Shown here: positions 62,565 through 64,000 of the stretch, in pieces
Layout of the letters: the number at the start of each line of letters is the position of its first letter
Numbering within the stretch: the first letter of the stretch is position 1
NCBI GenBank assembly: GCA_039980455.1
Contig: JBDXCG010000003.1
Span: 310,001 to 374,000 of the forward strand
Source: CALINF01 sp039980455
GTDB taxonomy: Bacteria > Pseudomonadota > Gammaproteobacteria > Pseudomonadales > Halieaceae
Direction of reading: 5' to 3'
DNA: 64,000 nucleotides
Translations under genes and position numbers: made by a program
Notes under the pieces: model-generated
The model's input: the letters and a program-made list of their open reading frames with translations, nothing else
Databases searched by the model: none
What the model was told of the DNA's origin: nothing

Positions 62565-64000
62565 TTATCCCGTGAATTCCTGCATTTCATACTTACTGAC
62601 TGGCAGTTCACGTATGCGTTTACCGGTGGCGGCGAAGATTGCATTTGTTAACGCCGGCGCCGTACCCGGTGTGCCCGGTTCGCCCGCGCCACCCCACGCT
62701 TCCAAACTGTTAATGATGTGTGTCTCAATGACCGGTGCCTTGTCCATTCGCAAAGCGGGGTAGGAGTCGAAGTTGGTCTGAACCACGCGTCCCTGTTCGA
62801 TAGATATCTCGCCGTACAACGCTGCGGTGAGCCCGTAAACAACACCGGATTCCATCTGTGCGATCAGGCCGTCTGGCGACACCGCAAATCCGGCATCAAC
62901 AACAACCACAACGCGATCGACGGAAACTTCGCCGCTCTTTATCGTGACTTCTACTACCTCACCAACGATAGACCCAAAGGACTCCTGTAACGAGATTCCG
63001 CGCCCTCGATTCTCGCCCAAAGGCGTGCTCCAGCCAGCCTTGGCCGCAACGTCGTCCAGCACTTTAAGGTGGCGGGGTTTGTGCGAGAGTAAATTTCGGC
63101 GATATTCATACGGGTCAGTGCTTGCCTCATACGCCAACTCATCGATGAAGGACTCGGTGAAGAAGCCGTGCTGCGAGTGATCAACGCTGCGCCACGCGCC
63201 AAAGGGAATGTGTGTCGGGCTGTCAGTATAGTGAACATACTGATTCGCCACGTCATACAGAATGTGCGGTGCTTCGGCCGGTTCATGTTTGTCGACGAAC
63301 TGGTTTTCCCATGCGGTGGGTTTGCCGTCGGCGCCAAGCGAGGCAGTGAAAGTTGAGGTAACGGCAGGGCGATAGTGGTCGTGCTGTACATCTTCTTCTC
63401 GCGACCAGATCAGCTTAACCGGTACGCCGCTGGCTCGGGACAGCTTGGCGGCTTGTATGGCCGTGTCAGACTTGGAGCGTCGGCCGAAACCGCCGCCCAT
63501 CATGTGATTGGAGATCGTAACGTGCTCCGCATCCATCTCCAGTGCCTCTGCAACTTCGTAGCGAGTGCCCAGAGGGTTTTGAGTGCCCGTCCAGATTTCA
63601 CACTTGTCATCGGTTACACGAGCAAGCGCATTCATGGGCTCCATACACGTATGCGCGAGATAGGGCACTCTATAGGTGCGCTCTATTGTGCGCTGCGCAG
63701 CTGCTAATTCGGCCGCGGCATCGCCCAGTTCGATATCGGTTTTGGATATGCCGGCTTCCTTGTCTGCCCGCATGTCTTTATCAAACTGCGCAAAGATGCC
63801 TGTGCTGGACTGGAGGTCTTGCTCGGTCTTGCTCCACTCAATGTTTATCTTTGCCAGCGCCTGCTTGGCTTGCCAGTAACTGTCTGCGATAACCCCCACG
63901 GCATCCTCAAGACGCACTACTTTAACTACGCCGGGCATGGCCTCTGCTGCAGAGCTGTCGACCCGGTCCAGCTTGCTGCCAAAGACGGGTGCGGCACTGA
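62565..64000 (-). CDS. IorB-like molybdopterin aldehyde/isoquinoline dehydrogenase subunit (partial)
   Basis: The frame is open from the stop at 62565 to the right edge (about 478 codons); the N-terminus lies outside the window. AMPGVVKVVRLEDAVGVIADSYWQAKQAL, HTCMEPMNALARV, WTGTQNPLGTRYEVAEAL and GGGFGRRSKSD are molybdopterin-cytosine-dinucleotide-binding motifs. WGGAGEPGTPG near the end supplies the catalytic glutamate. This fits the large subunit of isoquinoline 1-oxidoreductase-like or aldehyde dehydrogenases, usually partnered with a [2Fe-2S] subunit encoded beside it (not seen here). EthD follows in the same direction. Confidence 0.9.
   Translation of the reverse strand, partial: SAAPVFGSKLDRVDSSAAEAMPGVVKVVRLEDAVGVIADSYWQAKQALAKINIEWSKTEQDLQSSTGIFAQFDKDMRADKEAGISKTDIELGDAAAELAAAQRTIERTYRVPYLAHTCMEPMNALARVTDDKCEIWTGTQNPLGTRYEVAEALEMDAEHVTISNHMMGGGFGRRSKSDTAIQAAKLSRASGVPVKLIWSREEDVQHDHYRPAVTSTFTASLGADGKPTAWENQFVDKHEPAEAPHILYDVANQYVHYTDSPTHIPFGAWRSVDHSQHGFFTESFIDELAYEASTDPYEYRRNLLSHKPRHLKVLDDVAAKAGWSTPLGENRGRGISLQESFGSIVGEVVEVTIKSGEVSVDRVVVVVDAGFAVSPDGLIAQMESGVVYGLTAALYGEISIEQGRVVQTNFDSYPALRMDKAPVIETHIINSLEAWGGAGEPGTPGTAPALTNAIFAATGKRIRELPVSKYEMQEFTG

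Noticed and set aside
1..64000. CRISPR arrays, insertion sequences, prophage, tRNA or rRNA genes
   Set aside because: No spaced direct repeats, transposase or integrase motifs, or tRNA/rRNA-like stretches were seen in the intergenic regions, which are all short and flanked by ordinary chromosomal genes.

Overview
The window reads as chromosomal DNA of a marine-type gammaproteobacterium. The block accA-tilS-pyrG-kdsA-eno-ftsB-ispD-ispF-truD-pcm-nlpD-rpoS, followed by fdxA and mutS, matches the gene order I know from Pseudomonas. The mix of Na+-pumping oxaloacetate decarboxylase, POT peptide transporter, M28 lipoprotein peptidase, acyl-CoA enzymes and FdsGBA-type formate dehydrogenase would suit the OM60/NOR5 (Halieaceae) group. 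That taxonomic placement is inference from gene content. I see no tRNA or rRNA gene, insertion sequence, phage gene or CRISPR array.

Layout. 1-4.1 kb (minus): two tandem secreted amidohydrolases (the first cut by the window edge), folE with a clear terminator, and a thioesterase-like protein. 4.4-8.0 kb: a SYLF lipid-binding protein, then the lactate-oxidation operon lutABC on the minus strand. 8.0-14.5 kb (minus): a 1169-residue coiled-coil/propeller-like membrane protein that I cannot assign, a saccharopine-dehydrogenase-like oxidoreductase and a POT transporter. 14.7-18.0 kb (plus): an M28 peptidase lipoprotein and a ThDP enzyme. 18.1-22.6 kb: dusC facing away from oadGAB. 22.7-35.4 kb (plus): the housekeeping block from accA to rpoS, covering fatty acid, tRNA, CTP, KDO, glycolysis, division, isoprenoid and stress functions. 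It lacks surE and has a DUF368 membrane gene between pcm and nlpD. 35.5-42.4 kb: a PhyH-like dioxygenase, a membrane protein, fdxA, mutS and a DEAD-box helicase. 42.6-51.7 kb (plus): a divergent glutamine-amidotransferase-like protein, then a formaldehyde-to-formate-to-CO2 module (class III alcohol dehydrogenase, fdsG, fdsB, fdsA, fdhD, a zinc-ribbon protein, fdsD). 51.7-57.5 kb: an acyl-CoA ligase, an MFS exporter, two crotonase-fold enzymes and an outer-membrane-type protein. 57.5-60.7 kb: an FMO-type monooxygenase and three VOC proteins in one minus-strand operon, divergent from a soxR gene, with a textbook SoxR operator/promoter between them. 60.8-64 kb: a periplasmic protein, DUF1993 and EthD proteins, and the 3' part of an IorB-like molybdenum hydroxylase.

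The most interesting items are the SoxR-controlled VOC/FMO operon, the 467-residue amidotransferase-like protein upstream of the formaldehyde/formate genes, the 1169-residue membrane protein, an amidohydrolase that has lost its HxH metal motif but sits in an operon with an intact paralogue, and nested hairpins ahead of fdsG. All family calls come from reading the sequence; no search was run.
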